Source: Acidimicrobiaceae bacterium
GTDB lineage: Bacteria > Actinomycetota > Acidimicrobiia > Acidimicrobiales > Ilumatobacteraceae
DNA length: 59,611 nucleotides
Direction: 5' to 3'
Assembly: GCA_003569125.1 (NCBI GenBank)
Contig: BGOG01000012.1
Coordinates: 1 to 59,611, forward strand
The position numbers and the translations under genes are program-made. The notes beneath the pieces are model-generated. The model had not been told where the DNA came from. It saw only the letters and a list, made by a program, of their open reading frames with translations, and ran no database searches. This document shows positions 26,202 through 36,403 of the stretch, piece by piece (within the stretch, counting starts at the first letter, position 1; each line of letters begins with the position of its first letter).

Positions 26202-27287
26202 ATGAAGGGGCTGATTCTTTCTGGTGGCGCCGGCACGCGTTTGCGACCAATCACACACACGAGCGCCAAACAACTCGTGCCGATCGCCAACAAGCCAATT
26301 TTGTTTTATGGGATCGAGGCCATGGCACGTGCGGGCATTCGTGAAATCGGAATCATCGTTGGTTCAACTCGTGAAGAGATCAAATCCGCAGTTGGTGACG
26401 GCAGCCAGTTCGGCGTAAAAGTCACATACATTCCACAAGACGAGCCGCTGGGTTTGGCTCACTGCGTATTGATCGCCGACAAGTTTCTTGGTGACGATGA
26501 TTTCATTATGTACCTCGGTGACAACATGCTCGAACAAGGTCTCGAAGAATTCGTGACCGAGTTTGAAAGTGCACGAGCGAGCAGTGCAAAAGATAAACCT
26601 GCGGCGCAGATTTTGCTTTGCCATGTTGAAGATCCTCGCCAATTTGGTGTTGCCGAAGTTGATCAACACGGCAACGTTGTGCGGTTGGTCGAAAAGCCGA
26701 AAGATCCGCCGTCAGATCTTGCGCTCGTCGGAGTTTATTTGTTCGACAAGACGATCAATAAAGCGGTGCGCTCTATCAAACCGTCTTCACGTGGAGAACT
26801 AGAGATCACGGACGCAATTCAGTGGCTCGTCGACAACAAGTTTCCGGTGCGACATAAAGTTTTGCAAGGTTGGTGGATCGATACGGGCAAGAAAGATCCG
26901 TTGCTTGAATGCAATCGCTTGGTGCTTGACGCGATGAAAACTAAAATGGAAGGCACCGTCGACGCAGCGTCAGAGATTCAAGGCCGCGTGACCATTGAGG
27001 CAGGCGCAAAGGTGTCGAACTCGCGCATTCGTGGCCCAGTGGTTATTGGTGCGGGCGCAATTATTGAAGACAGTTATATTGGTCCGTATACATCGCTTGG
27101 CAATAATTGTCGCGTTATTAAATCTGAGATGGATCATTCGGTTGTGCTTGACGGAAGTTCAATCGTGGGCGTTTCAAAACTCACTGATTCGCTGATCGGC
27201 AAAGATGTTGAGGTGATCCGAAGTATCCAACAGCCACGGGCACTTCGCTTGATGCTCGGCGATGACTCGAAAGTAGAACTCGAATAA
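26202..27287 (+). CDS. rfbA: Glucose-1-phosphate thymidylyltransferase (long form)
   Basis: First step of dTDP-L-rhamnose synthesis, making dTDP-glucose from glucose 1-phosphate and dTTP. The nucleotidyltransferase signature GGAGTRLRPITHTSAKQL is at the start; the YLGDNML and VEKPKDPPS motifs follow. The 361-residue length and hexapeptide-type C-terminal part (residues ~245-340, GRVTIEAGAKVSNSRIRGPVVIG) identify the longer StrD-like form with a left-handed beta-helix. It overlaps rfbC by one base and opens a four-gene operon. Confidence 0.94.
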   Translation: MKGLILSGGAGTRLRPITHTSAKQLVPIANKPILFYGIEAMARAGIREIGIIVGSTREEIKSAVGDGSQFGVKVTYIPQDEPLGLAHCVLIADKFLGDDDFIMYLGDNMLEQGLEEFVTEFESARASSAKDKPAAQILLCHVEDPRQFGVAEVDQHGNVVRLVEKPKDPPSDLALVGVYLFDKTINKAVRSIKPSSRGELEITDAIQWLVDNKFPVRHKVLQGWWIDTGKKDPLLECNRLVLDAMKTKMEGTVDAASEIQGRVTIEAGAKVSNSRIRGPVVIGAGAIIEDSYIGPYTSLGNNCRVIKSEMDHSVVLDGSSIVGVSKLTDSLIGKDVEVIRSIQQPRALRLMLGDDSKVELE

Positions 27288-27853
27288 TGGCAAAAATCAC
27301 AGAATCAACACTGATCAAGGGCGTGCAAATAGTCGAGCCTCAGGCGTTCGGCGACTCACGCGGAACTTTCATCGAAACATATCGGCGCGAGTGGTTTCCG
27401 CTTGGTCGCGAAATGTTGCAGGGCAATCGTGGTGACCGTCAGGCGGGATGCGTCGTTGGCTTGCATTATCACTTGCATCAGGCCGACTACTGGTACGTGC
27501 CGATCGGCAGTTGCCGCGTTGTATTGCACGATCTGCGTGTTGGCTCACCGACCGATGGTGCGACTCAAGTAATCGATATTGGTGCTCGGGCTGACGGCAC
27601 ACACGATCACCGTGGAATATTTATTCCGCCTGGTGTGGCGCACGGTTTTGCGTCGCTCACCAACATGGCGATCACATATCTGGTTGACAGTTATTACAAC
27701 CCGAAAGATGAATTGGGTTTGGCATATAACGACAAAGCGGTTGATGCCGACTGGGGTGTTGCATCACCGATTCTGTCTGATCGCGACGCGGCTAATCCGA
27801 CGAGAGATGCGATTGATGCGCAGGTGCGACCTTTTTGGCCAATGCGGACATAA
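27287..27853 (+). CDS. rfbC: dTDP-4-dehydrorhamnose 3,5-epimerase family protein
   Basis: A 188-residue RmlC-type cupin. It retains the DSRGTFIETYR start motif, the catalytic His region GLHYHLHQADYW, and the IFIPPGVAHGFASL strand typical of the epimerase fold. It is the third enzyme of dTDP-rhamnose synthesis. ATG 27287 overlaps the rfbA stop by one base. The order rfbA-rfbC-rfbB-rfbD is compact with gaps of 7 bases or less. Confidence 0.92.
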   Translation: MAKITESTLIKGVQIVEPQAFGDSRGTFIETYRREWFPLGREMLQGNRGDRQAGCVVGLHYHLHQADYWYVPIGSCRVVLHDLRVGSPTDGATQVIDIGARADGTHDHRGIFIPPGVAHGFASLTNMAITYLVDSYYNPKDELGLAYNDKAVDADWGVASPILSDRDAANPTRDAIDAQVRPFWPMRT

Positions 27854-27860
27854 CTAATTT

Positions 27861-28820
27861 ATGAAAATTTTCGTAACAGGCGGTGCAGGTTTTATTGGTT
27901 CGAACTATGTGCGGTGGGTATTTGCCAACACAGACCACGAAGTAACTGTCTACGACTCGTTGACATACGCCGGCAATTTGTCGACGCTCAAAGACGTTGA
28001 CGACAGTCCGAGATTCAAATTCATCAAAGGCAACATCTGTCAACCTGGCGATGTCGAAACGGCGATGGCTGGCCACGATGCAGTCGTGCACTTTGCCGCC
28101 GAGAGCCACGTAGACAGGTCTATTGCTGGCAGCGAAGATTTTATTTTGACGAATTGTTTTGGCACGAATGTCGTGATCGATGCAGCGCGACGACTGAACA
28201 TTTCGCGCGTTTTACATATCGGCACCGACGAGGTTTACGGTTCTGTAGAGACCGGCTCATCGCGCGAGAGCGATCCACTTGAGCCGCGCAGTCCTTATTC
28301 GGCATCTAAAGCCGGCTCTGATTTGATTGCTTTGTCGTATTTTTCGACGCACGGTACACCAGTTGTTGTAACTCGTTGCACCAACAATTTTGGCCCGTTT
28401 CAATATCCAGAAAAAGCGATTCCGTTGTTTACGACAAATCTGCTTGACGACAAACAGATACCTCTATATGGTGATGGTCTTAACGAACGCGATTGGATCT
28501 ATGTTGACGATCATTGTTCGGGCGTGCACTTGGCTCTTGAGCACGGCCTAGCTGGCGAGATATATAACATCGGCGCCGGCAATGAAACCGCGAATCGCGT
28601 TCTAGTCGACAAACTTTTGGCGCAACTTGGCAAAGACGAATCAAGTGTGAAATATGTTGCCGACCGACTTGGCCATGATCGTCGCTACTCAGTTGATATC
28701 TCGAAGATTACAAAACTGGGCTGGAAGCGAACTCGTTCACTTGACGAAGCGCTCGAAGCAACGGTTAATTGGTATCGCGATAATCGCTGGTGGTGGGAGC
28801 CCCTGAAAGCCAAAAAATAG
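27861..28820 (+). CDS. rfbB: dTDP-glucose 4,6-dehydratase
   Basis: A 319-residue extended SDR. The NAD motif TGGAGFIGSNYVRW opens the protein. VVHFAAESHVDRSI is the RmlB-specific motif, and the catalytic region HIGTDEVYG and YSASKAGSD (YxxxK) follow. It converts dTDP-glucose to the 4-keto-6-deoxy intermediate. GTNCFG and RCTNNFGPFQYPEKAIPLF are also diagnostic. Seven bases separate it from rfbC and it overlaps rfbD by one base. Confidence 0.95.
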   Translation: MKIFVTGGAGFIGSNYVRWVFANTDHEVTVYDSLTYAGNLSTLKDVDDSPRFKFIKGNICQPGDVETAMAGHDAVVHFAAESHVDRSIAGSEDFILTNCFGTNVVIDAARRLNISRVLHIGTDEVYGSVETGSSRESDPLEPRSPYSASKAGSDLIALSYFSTHGTPVVVTRCTNNFGPFQYPEKAIPLFTTNLLDDKQIPLYGDGLNERDWIYVDDHCSGVHLALEHGLAGEIYNIGAGNETANRVLVDKLLAQLGKDESSVKYVADRLGHDRRYSVDISKITKLGWKRTRSLDEALEATVNWYRDNRWWWEPLKAKK

Positions 28821-29668
28821 TGAAACTGCTAATCACCGGCGCATCTGGACAACTGGGTACAGATTTAGTTTTGTCGGCACAAAAATCTGGTCATCAAGTT
28901 GTTGCGACCAGCCACGATGACCTAGACATCACGAACAAATCGCAGGTCGATCGGGTTGTCGGCGAAGCAAAAGCCGATGCGATTATTCATGCGGCTGCGT
29001 GGACAGCCGTTGACGCTTGCGAATCAGACCCACAAAAAGCAATGGCGGTGAATCGCGACGGCACAGCGAATATTGCTTCGGCGGCCCGCGAGTCTGGCGC
29101 GCGAGTCATATATATATCCACTGATTATGTTTTCGACGGCACAAAACCCACACCTTATACAGAGAGTGATTTGCCGAATCCGCAATCTGTTTACGGTGCG
29201 AGCAAACTCGCCGGCGAACAACAATTAGATCTAACGACTGACCAAATAATTCGAATCTCGTGGGTCTGCGGAGAACACGGCGCAAACATGGTCAAAACTA
29301 TTCTTCGGCTAGCTGCGACTAATCCGACGCTGACATTTGTCGATGACCAAATTGGTTCGCCTACATTTACGAGCGATGCTGCACCAGCGATCGTTGAATT
29401 GGCAACTAGCGATAGTGCAGGTATTTGGCATTTAACGAATCAAGGCTCAACAAGTTGGTTCGGCTTTGCACGCGATGTTCTGAGTGCAGCGGGCCAAGAT
29501 CCGAATCGAGTGATCGCCACGACAACAGAGTTGCTTCAACCTGCAAGGCCAGCCAAACGCCCAGCAAATTCAGTGTTAGATAATGCGCGAATGCGTCAGG
29601 CAAACCTGACGATGCTTGACGACTATCACATACCGCTACAGCGACTTGTAGATGCTCTGACGAGTTAA
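28820..29668 (+). CDS. rfbD: dTDP-4-dehydrorhamnose reductase
   Basis: A 282-residue RmlD reductase, last step to dTDP-L-rhamnose. It shows the TGASGQLGTDL cofactor motif, the family motif AWTAVDACESDPQKAMAVN, and STDYVFDG followed by YGASKLAGE. GTG 28820 was chosen as start; it overlaps the rfbB stop by one base and leaves the Rossmann strand in place. The product would feed a rhamnose-containing cell wall or exopolysaccharide linkage. Confidence 0.95.
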   Translation: MKLLITGASGQLGTDLVLSAQKSGHQVVATSHDDLDITNKSQVDRVVGEAKADAIIHAAAWTAVDACESDPQKAMAVNRDGTANIASAARESGARVIYISTDYVFDGTKPTPYTESDLPNPQSVYGASKLAGEQQLDLTTDQIIRISWVCGEHGANMVKTILRLAATNPTLTFVDDQIGSPTFTSDAAPAIVELATSDSAGIWHLTNQGSTSWFGFARDVLSAAGQDPNRVIATTTELLQPARPAKRPANSVLDNARMRQANLTMLDDYHIPLQRLVDALTS

Positions 29669-29677
29669 GGTTTAGTT

Positions 29678-30593
29678 GTGGATCGAAAATCTCTGTTGCG
29701 AGAAATCGAACCAGTTGCTGGCGAGTTATTAAATCGACATCTGGGTGTGGCCAAAGAATGGTTTCCGCATGAGATGGTTCCGTATAGCCGCGGCAAAGAT
29801 TTTGTGGCTGGCGAACAATGGAAAGATAGCGATGCTGATTTCGGAGCGGTTAATAACGAAATGTCAGATGCCGTGCGTGCATCGCTTTACGTAAATCTGC
29901 TGACTGAAGATAATTTGCCGTATTACTTTCGAGACATTGATCAGTTGTTCGGCAACGACGGTGCTTACGGTGAATGGGGTCGCAACTGGACAGCAGAAGA
30001 GGGCCGACATTCAATTGTGATTCGCGATTATCTCACAGTGACGCGGGCAATTGACCCGATTGCTCTAGAGCGGGCACGTATGCAACAAGTGCGCACTGGG
30101 CAAGTGCCGGCGCCATTAGATCTTTATGAAGCGCTCGCATACTTGAGCATGCAAGAACTTGCAACCCGAATCGCGCACCGCAACACTGGCAAAGCGATGG
30201 CCGACGAAGTTGGTCAGGCGATCATGTCGCGCGTGGGCAACGACGAAAACTTGCATTATTTGTTTTTACCGCGATTTGGCAACGGCGGCGATCGCCGTTG
30301 ATCCCTCGAACATGGTCATAGGTATCGAGCGGGCAGTACGAACTTTTGCGATGCCCGGCACTGGCATCACAGATTTTGAAAAACTGTCGCGAGAAATTGC
30401 TCGCGTTGGCATTTACGACCTGGCGATTCACCACGAACAGATTTTGGTGCCAGTCGTGTTGCGACATTGGAAACTCGAACAATTAACAGCTCTGAGCGAT
30501 GAAGCCGAAAAAGCCCGCGAGGCGTTGCTTAAGCGAATTGAGCGAATCGGCAAGGTCGGTGCCAAAATGGCCAAAGACAGGGTTTTGGCTTAA
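29678..30593 (+). CDS. Acyl-ACP desaturase (DesA-type), one frameshift
   Basis: A soluble di-iron fatty acyl-ACP desaturase, about 304 residues after repair, placing a double bond in acyl chains. Di-iron ligands are visible in NLLTEDNLPYY, EEGRHS (ExxH) and in DENLHYLF (ExxH). The frame breaks near 30270 where a T run is one base too long; removing it gives FYRDLATAAIAVDPSNMV, as in actinobacterial DesA proteins. Start GTG 29678 follows AAGG nine bases upstream. It lies nine bases after rfbD and may be read through from that operon. Confidence 0.87.
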
Positions 30594-30670
30594 ATTTAGA
30601 GCTTTAGAGCCTCAAAGCCATTAAGCCAATAGTGTCATTGTGCAAAAAATGGCAAATTAGGTTTTGACGC

Positions 30671-30700
30671 TTGCGAAGGTTGTGGCATTTGGCATATAGT
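30671..30700 (+). promoter_or_regulatory. Possible promoter of the ABC importer operon
   Basis: TTGCGA (30671-30676) and TATAGT (30695-30700) are 18 bases apart, about 75 bases before the substrate-binding protein ATG. The leader after it contains a GC-rich stretch (GTCGGCGTGGTGGGCCGA). The match to a sigma70 promoter is fair, so this is tentative. Confidence 0.4.
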
Positions 30701-30774
30701 TATGGGTCGGCGTGGTGGGCCGAGAAATTATTTAACTACGCCAAATAAATATCCAGATCAACAAGGGGACATAA

Positions 30775-32413
30775 ATGTCAACAATTGAGCAAACAACAAA
30801 TGAAGTTTCGACAAACGGTTTGTCGCGACGTCATTTTATCCAAGCAGCAACTGCGGCAGGTGTAGCAATACCCCTTGCACAAATGGTCGGAGGATCATCA
30901 GCAGGCGCAGCGTCGACAACCTTACGTTTGGCTTCGGGCAAACAAGAGCACGTAATCGCACCATGGGAAACTTCAGGCGGAAGTCTTTTCGCGTTGAGCA
31001 TGGTCGGCGAGTGGCTTACATGGCAGTTGCCAAACGGCAAACTTGAGCCACGTATTGCCGAGTCATGGACATCGTCCGCAGACGCGAAACAATGGGTTTT
31101 CAACATTCGCCAAGGTGTCAAGTTCAATGACGGTACACCGCTTACTGCTGACGATGTTGTTTACACATTTACTTCGATCTTCGACAAGACAATCACCAAG
31201 GGCGTCTCACGAAGCAAGGGAAATTATGACAACATTCTTGATGCCAAGGGTGTAGTCAAAGTTAATGCGAACACCGTTCAATTCAACTTGCTTCAACCAA
31301 ACGGAAACTTCCCGTATTTCGTTTCGTCGGCATGCTACGGAATGTGCATAATCAAGAACAAGGCATTCGGTGGTGCAGGTTGGGAAAGACAATGATCGCG
31401 GCCGGTCCATGGAAGATGGTCAGCCACACTCCAACTGAAATCACCGTCTACGAGAAAAACCCGTACTACTGGGATCCAAGTTTCAACCCTGCCTACAGCA
31501 AAGTTGAACTGGTTCAATTCGTCTCTGCAGCAACTGCAGTGCCGCTATTGAAGACAGGCAAACTTGACTACATCGGTGCAATGGAAGCAGCAGATGCGCT
31601 TACGCTTGATAAGGCGAAGTTCACGGTTAATACGCTTCCTGCTGGTGCAGGTTTTGCCCACGTCCACATGCGCACGAACTTCGGTCCCTTCCAGGACAAG
31701 CGAGTTCGCGAAGCAGCAGCACTTACAATCGACCGTCCAGGTTATGTAAATGGCGTAATGAAAGGTATTGGTGGCATTGTCGGTAACGACAGCGTCATGG
31801 ATCCTTATGTAACTGCAGATAAGTCAGTACCGCAACGAAAGCAGGACCTTGCAAAGCGAAGGCCTTGATGGCAGAAGCTGGTGTTCCAAACGGTTTCAAA
31901 GTTGACTTGTCAACTTGGGCACGTGACGACATCAACAAATACGCAAAACTCATCAAGACTTCATTTGCAAAAATCGGCATCAAGGTCAACTTGTTTATTG
32001 ACGGTTCAGATGGTGGTTCGGCTGTTTACTACACATACGATCCATATCCATCCAAGCCAGGCAAAGTTAACCAATTCGACAACCACTCTTGGTTGGCTTC
32101 GAATTTGGGCATCGTTGACTGGGCAGGCCGTGGCGTTCCAGACCAGTACTTGATGCGTGAGTGGCGTTCAACTGGTGACTGGAGTGGTGCAATGCTTGAC
32201 AGTCGCGTCATGGACGCAGCGATTGACGAGTACTTGCAGGCACTTACACCTGCTGCCAAGAAGAAGGCAAGTAAGAAGATTCAATTAGCCTCGCTCGACG
32301 AGACTCCTTACATTCTTGCTTACACTTCAAACTTGATTACTGCAGGTCGAAAGTCATTGACCGGCATGGTTGTTAACGGAATGGGTCAATACGACGCCCG
32401 CGCCGCGAAATAA
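30775..32413 (+). CDS. ABC transporter substrate-binding protein (SBP_bac_5 family), two frameshifts
   Basis: A peptide/nickel/opine-type solute-binding protein of about 546 residues. The N-terminus carries a twin-arginine signal (LSRRHFIQAATAAG) with a hydrophobic stretch and AGA cleavage-like site. Core motifs are IAESWTSSADAKQWVFNIRQGVKFNDGTPLTADDVVYT and VREAAALTIDR, typical of the family. Two one-base losses break it: an A in GGGAAAGACA near 31388, and a G near 31857 (AKALMAEAGVPNGF after repair). GGGGA lies about 7 bases before ATG 30775. Permease and ATPase genes follow after a terminator. The ligand is unknown; neighbouring demethylase genes suggest a methylated amine, opine or peptide. 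Confidence 0.88.
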
Positions 32414-32442
32414 ATAACCAATAACTAGTTAAGAATAATTTA

Positions 32443-32478
32443 AGAGAGTCAGGGCGAAAGCCCTGACTCTCTTTTTTT
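32443..32478 (+). terminator. Strong intrinsic terminator between binding protein and permease genes
   Basis: A perfect 13-bp stem (32443-32455 with 32460-32472) closes a GAAA tetraloop and is followed directly by a run of T (32473-32478). It sits inside the transporter operon, 30 bases after the binding-protein stop. It would make the binding protein more abundant than the membrane parts by partial termination. Confidence 0.95.
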
Positions 32479-32526
32479 GTGCCGATTGTCTCGTTGTTGG
32501 CTGCAGAATATAAACTCTTTGAAGTC

Positions 32527-33483
32527 ATGAAAAAGTTTATTTTAAAGCGACTTGGTTTGTCGGTAATCACCGTTTTTTTGGTGGCCGTAATAGTTTTTTT
32601 CTTGACCCATATTTTGCCAGGTAACGTCGCGCGCCAATATTTGGGTCGTGGAGCAACCGAAGAAGACTTGGTTGAGTTCAGGCGAGTATTTGGTCTTGAT
32701 AAATCTCTGTTGTCACAATTGTTCATCTGGATAAAAGACTTGTTGCAGGGTGATTTGGGTACATCGATGCAGTATCGCGGTCCTGTGTCTGATTTATTGT
32801 TGCCGGCAATCGGTTATTCTTCGAAGTTGGCTGGTGTGGCGTTCTTCTTGATCGTACCGATAAGCATTTTGGGTGGAGTCGTTGCGGCGATGAATCGCGG
32901 CAAGAAGGTAGATCGGTTGATTACTGTTGGGGGTTTGTCGGCTGCAGTCATCCCCGAGTTCGTCTGGGCGATTGTTTTGGTATTGACATTTGGCGTCACA
33001 TTCCAGATTTTTCCGGTGACTGCGTTTCCTGAAGAAGGAAACCGAGATGTTTTGAATCAGATTTGGTATCTGATTTTGCCTTCGATCTCATTGTTGCTCG
33101 TATTGTTCGGCTACATCGCACGAATCGCTCGGGCTGGCGTAATTGAAGCCCTTGAGTCTGATTACATGCGCACGGCCGTTTTGAAGGGTCTCACGCGCCG
33201 CCAGGCTGTAACTAAGCACGTTCTGCGTAATGCATTGCTGCCGACGATTGCCGTCATCGCTTCGCAGGTGCCGTATCTGATTGGCGGTTTGATCGCGGTG
33301 GAAATCGTATTCAACTACCCAGGCTTCGGGACCATTTTGAAGGGCGCAGTCGATGCCCGCGACTATTCTGTGTTGCAATCAGGCGTGATTATTTCGAGTC
33401 TCGTAATCGTTGGTTTTCAATTGATTGCCGACATTTTGTTCGCCGTTTTAAACCCTCGAATTAGACAGAAGGTCTCGGAATGA
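32527..33483 (+). CDS. ABC transporter permease (DppB-like)
   Basis: A 318-residue inner-membrane permease of the oligopeptide/nickel type. It starts with MKKFILKRLGLSVITVFLVAVIVFFLTHILPG, the usual first helix, and carries the coupling motif ARAGVIEALESDYMRTAVLKGL and the C-terminal EIVFNYPGFGTIL. ATG 32527 was chosen over the in-frame start at 32479, which lies right after the terminator. It overlaps the next permease by four bases (ATGA). Confidence 0.93.
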   Translation: MKKFILKRLGLSVITVFLVAVIVFFLTHILPGNVARQYLGRGATEEDLVEFRRVFGLDKSLLSQLFIWIKDLLQGDLGTSMQYRGPVSDLLLPAIGYSSKLAGVAFFLIVPISILGGVVAAMNRGKKVDRLITVGGLSAAVIPEFVWAIVLVLTFGVTFQIFPVTAFPEEGNRDVLNQIWYLILPSISLLLVLFGYIARIARAGVIEALESDYMRTAVLKGLTRRQAVTKHVLRNALLPTIAVIASQVPYLIGGLIAVEIVFNYPGFGTILKGAVDARDYSVLQSGVIISSLVIVGFQLIADILFAVLNPRIRQKVSE

Positions 33484-34364
33484 GCGATAAAAAGTTGAGT
33501 GCGCTGGCTGAAAAATCGAACGCTGAGCGCAAACAAATTCGAAGTGAGCGGATGCAACTAGTTTTGCGCAACAAGACATTTTTGGTCGGCGCATCGATGC
33601 TCGGCTTCTGGGTGATTATGGCGATCTTCGGCAACTTGATTGCGCCGCGCGGTGCCGGTGACCAAGACTTTGAATTTGTTTCGGTAGGGCCGTCGTTGAA
33701 GTATTGGTTTGGCACAGATGCCAACGGGCAAGATGTATTGTCGCGAGTAATTCTCGGAACGCGATTGATCGTCGTGATGTCGTTTACTGCGACTGCACTT
33801 GGCACAATCGCTGGCACTGCACTTGGTCTGGCCGCGGGTTATTTCAAGGGCAAGTTTGACATGATCGTGATGCGACTGATTGAGGCGATTTCGGCGATAC
33901 CAGTTTTGATCATCGCCTTACTGGCAATCGCCGCGCTTGAAGGTCGGTCACCTACTTTGACGGTCATAGTTATTGGCTTTGTGTTTACGCCAAATATTGG
34001 TCGCACGGTTCGTGCCGCCGTATTGGGCGAGTCCGAACTCGAGTATGTTGCGGCAGCTCGATTGCGCACCGAGCGCACGCCACATATTTTATTTCGTGAA
34101 ATTCTTCCGAATGTTTTGCCACCGATAATCGTCGAGTTCACCGTGCGTCTTGGCTACGCAATTTTTGCCATTGCGACTTTGTCATTTTTGGGCGCCGGCG
34201 TTGAATACGGTTCGCCAAACTGGGGCACTCAGATTGCAGAAAACTGGGGAAGTATTTATTCGAATGTCTGGTGGGCGACTGCGTTTCCTGCACTAGCGAT
34301 TGCCTCACTCGCGGTAAGCGTGAACTTGATTTCAGACAGCCTGTTGGAAGTATTCGAAATATGA
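33480..34364 (+). CDS. ABC transporter permease (DppC-like)
   Basis: A 294-residue second permease. The N-terminal cytoplasmic stretch precedes helix 1 (FLVGASMLGFWVIMAIFG), followed by WFGTDANGQDVLSRVILGTR, the family signature, and the coupling helix ESELEYVAAARLRTERTPHIL. The C-terminus has TLSFLGAGVEYGSPNWG. It has four-base overlaps with both neighbours, consistent with translational coupling. Confidence 0.94.
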   Translation: MSDKKLSALAEKSNAERKQIRSERMQLVLRNKTFLVGASMLGFWVIMAIFGNLIAPRGAGDQDFEFVSVGPSLKYWFGTDANGQDVLSRVILGTRLIVVMSFTATALGTIAGTALGLAAGYFKGKFDMIVMRLIEAISAIPVLIIALLAIAALEGRSPTLTVIVIGFVFTPNIGRTVRAAVLGESELEYVAAARLRTERTPHILFREILPNVLPPIIVEFTVRLGYAIFAIATLSFLGAGVEYGSPNWGTQIAENWGSIYSNVWWATAFPALAIASLAVSVNLISDSLLEVFEI

Positions 34365-36388
34365 GTGCTGTCCCGACTCTTGAACTTCGCGATCTAGAGG
34401 TCGCCTATACGGTTCGCGGTATCGACCGTGAAGTGTTGCGAAGCGTTTCACTTTCTATTGCTCCTGGCGAGGCATACGGACTAGTAGGTGAGTCGGGTTG
34501 TGGCAAGTCAACTGCCGCATTTGCCGCAATGCGCTATTTGCCTCGTAATGGCAAGATCACCGGTGGTTCTATTCTGTTTGAAGGAAAGAACGTAACCGAT
34601 CTGAGCGACGACGACGTCTCGGCCTTGCGTAGATCCGCGATTTCGATGGTTTATCAGAACCCGGCTACTGCTTTGAATCCGACGATTCGTGTTGGAGATC
34701 AAGTGGCTGAAGTATTTCAGCTGAGTGGTGTCTCAAAACTTGATTCATTCGCGATGGCTCAAGAGGCACTGGTCAAGGTTCAGATTGCCGATCCGGCTCA
34801 GGTGATGCGTCGCTATGCACACCAATTGTCGGGGGGCATGGCTCAGCGCGTGGTTATTGCAATGGCGCTGGCGTCTAATCCACGGTTACTAGTAATGGAT
34901 GAACCTACGACTGGTCTTGACGCAACGGTTGAGGCAGAAGTTCTTGATTTGGTGCGCGACTTGCGCCGCGAGACCGGAACAGCGGTTTTGTTTATAAGCC
35001 ACAATCTTGGTGTGATTCGTCATATGTGCGATCGCGTCGGTGTTCTTTATGCTGGTGCGCTAGTTGAACAAGGTGCTACGGCTGAATTGTTCAATAATCC
35101 GAGTCATCCGTATACGGTTGGATTGTTGCGCTGTATACCGCGCGGTGGTTTGCACAAGAGTACCGATCGCCTCGACACGATTCCAGGCACACCACCCGCG
35201 CTGGGCTTACATTTTGATGGCTGCGTTTACGCCGAGCGGTGCGCATTGGCCGATGACAAATGTCGAACACAGTTGCCGCAAATGGTGACGATCAGCGAAT
35301 CGCATGTTGCAAGATGTTTTCGTAGCGACAAAGCGGGTTCGTTGCCGCATTTAGTTGAGCAAGTAGATTTTGCGCCGCAAAGTGCAGACAAGGCCACTCA
35401 TGTCGGTGAATTGTTGCTTGAGATCAGTCATCTGTCAAAGGTGTTTACACAAGACGGGAACAAGGTTCGTGTTATCAACGATGTTTCTCTGACCCTTGGA
35501 GTTGGCGAAACACTCGGTTTGGTCGGCGAGTCTGGTTCGGGCAAAACGACGATTGCCAAACTTCTTTTGGGTCTCGTGTCACCAGAAGAAGGTGGAGTCG
35601 TAACCCTTGATGGCAAGGGTCTCGCCAAAACACTTAATCGTCGCGATGTGCACGATGTCGGGTCAATGCAGATCGTGTTTCAGAACCCGGATCAAGCATT
35701 AAATCGCCGTCATAGCGTGACTCGAATTGTCAGTCGAGCAGTCGAGCGTCTGCGTAGCTTCAATGTCAAAGACTCAATTAATCGTGCGCACGAATTGCTA
35801 TCTGGAATGAGGGTCGACGCAACCTTGCATAGTGCACGACCTGTTCAGTTGTCGGGTGGTTTGAAACAGCGCGTGGCAATTTCTCGAGCGTTTGCGGGCT
35901 CACCACAAATCGTCGTATGCGATGAGCCGACTTCGGCTCTTGACGTTTCGGTTCAGGCGGCGATTTTGAATCTATTAGTTGACTTGCAAAAGCAAGACGG
36001 TGTGAGTTTTATTTTCATCTCGCACGACTTGGGTGTCGTTCGGTATATCTCTGATCGCATCGCCGTGCTCTACCTGGGTCGAGTCGTCGAGTTTGGTACA
36101 TCGCAACGCGTATTTAACGGACCGTTCCATCCATATACAGAAGCGCTCCTATCGTCGGTACCAAATATTGACGGTTCGATTCGCAAGCGCATTCCATTGA
36201 CTGGTGTCGTGCCGAGTCCGAGTAATCCGCCGAGTGGTTGTGTGTTGAACCCACGATGCCCGCGCAAGGCCGGCTCTGGCTATGAAAAGCTCTGTGAAAC
36301 TGAAGAGCCAAACCTTACAGAAGTTGAGCCTGGGCACTTCATGCGTTGCCACATACCTGTGGCGAAACTAAAGCAACTACAGAATTAG
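34361..36388 (+). CDS. Fused dual ATP-binding protein (DppD-DppF type)
   Basis: A 675-residue protein joining two ABC ATPase domains. Domain 1 (residues ~5-265) has Walker A GESGCGKST, signature LSGGMAQRVVIAMAL and Walker B LLVMDEPTTGLD. Domain 2 (~345-600) has GESGSGKTT, LSGGLKQRVAISRAF and VVCDEPTSALD. Each domain is followed by an oligopeptide-transporter C-terminal extension with Cys-containing motifs (CVYAERCALADDKC and CVLNPRCPRKAG). Note that the second signature has LSGGL in place of the usual LSGGQ. ATG 34361 lies in an ATGA overlap; earlier in-frame starts would run deep into the permease gene. It powers the importer. Confidence 0.93.
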   Translation: MSAVPTLELRDLEVAYTVRGIDREVLRSVSLSIAPGEAYGLVGESGCGKSTAAFAAMRYLPRNGKITGGSILFEGKNVTDLSDDDVSALRRSAISMVYQNPATALNPTIRVGDQVAEVFQLSGVSKLDSFAMAQEALVKVQIADPAQVMRRYAHQLSGGMAQRVVIAMALASNPRLLVMDEPTTGLDATVEAEVLDLVRDLRRETGTAVLFISHNLGVIRHMCDRVGVLYAGALVEQGATAELFNNPSHPYTVGLLRCIPRGGLHKSTDRLDTIPGTPPALGLHFDGCVYAERCALADDKCRTQLPQMVTISESHVARCFRSDKAGSLPHLVEQVDFAPQSADKATHVGELLLEISHLSKVFTQDGNKVRVINDVSLTLGVGETLGLVGESGSGKTTIAKLLLGLVSPEEGGVVTLDGKGLAKTLNRRDVHDVGSMQIVFQNPDQALNRRHSVTRIVSRAVERLRSFNVKDSINRAHELLSGMRVDATLHSARPVQLSGGLKQRVAISRAFAGSPQIVVCDEPTSALDVSVQAAILNLLVDLQKQDGVSFIFISHDLGVVRYISDRIAVLYLGRVVEFGTSQRVFNGPFHPYTEALLSSVPNIDGSIRKRIPLTGVVPSPSNPPSGCVLNPRCPRKAGSGYEKLCETEEPNLTEVEPGHFMRCHIPVAKLKQLQN

Positions 36389-36403
36389 TTTTTTAACTAA
36401 GAG

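Noticed and set aside
31332-31395. TGA stop in the ABC binding protein considered as another selenocysteine codon
   Set aside because: The protein continues in a different frame after a missing A, so this is a frameshift. No SECIS-like hairpin with a GGTCT loop follows.
36384-36401. AT-only hairpin TTAGTT/AACTAA at the end of the ABC transporter operon
   Set aside because: Only six A/T-rich pairs (one GC per arm) without a following T run; too weak to call a terminator.
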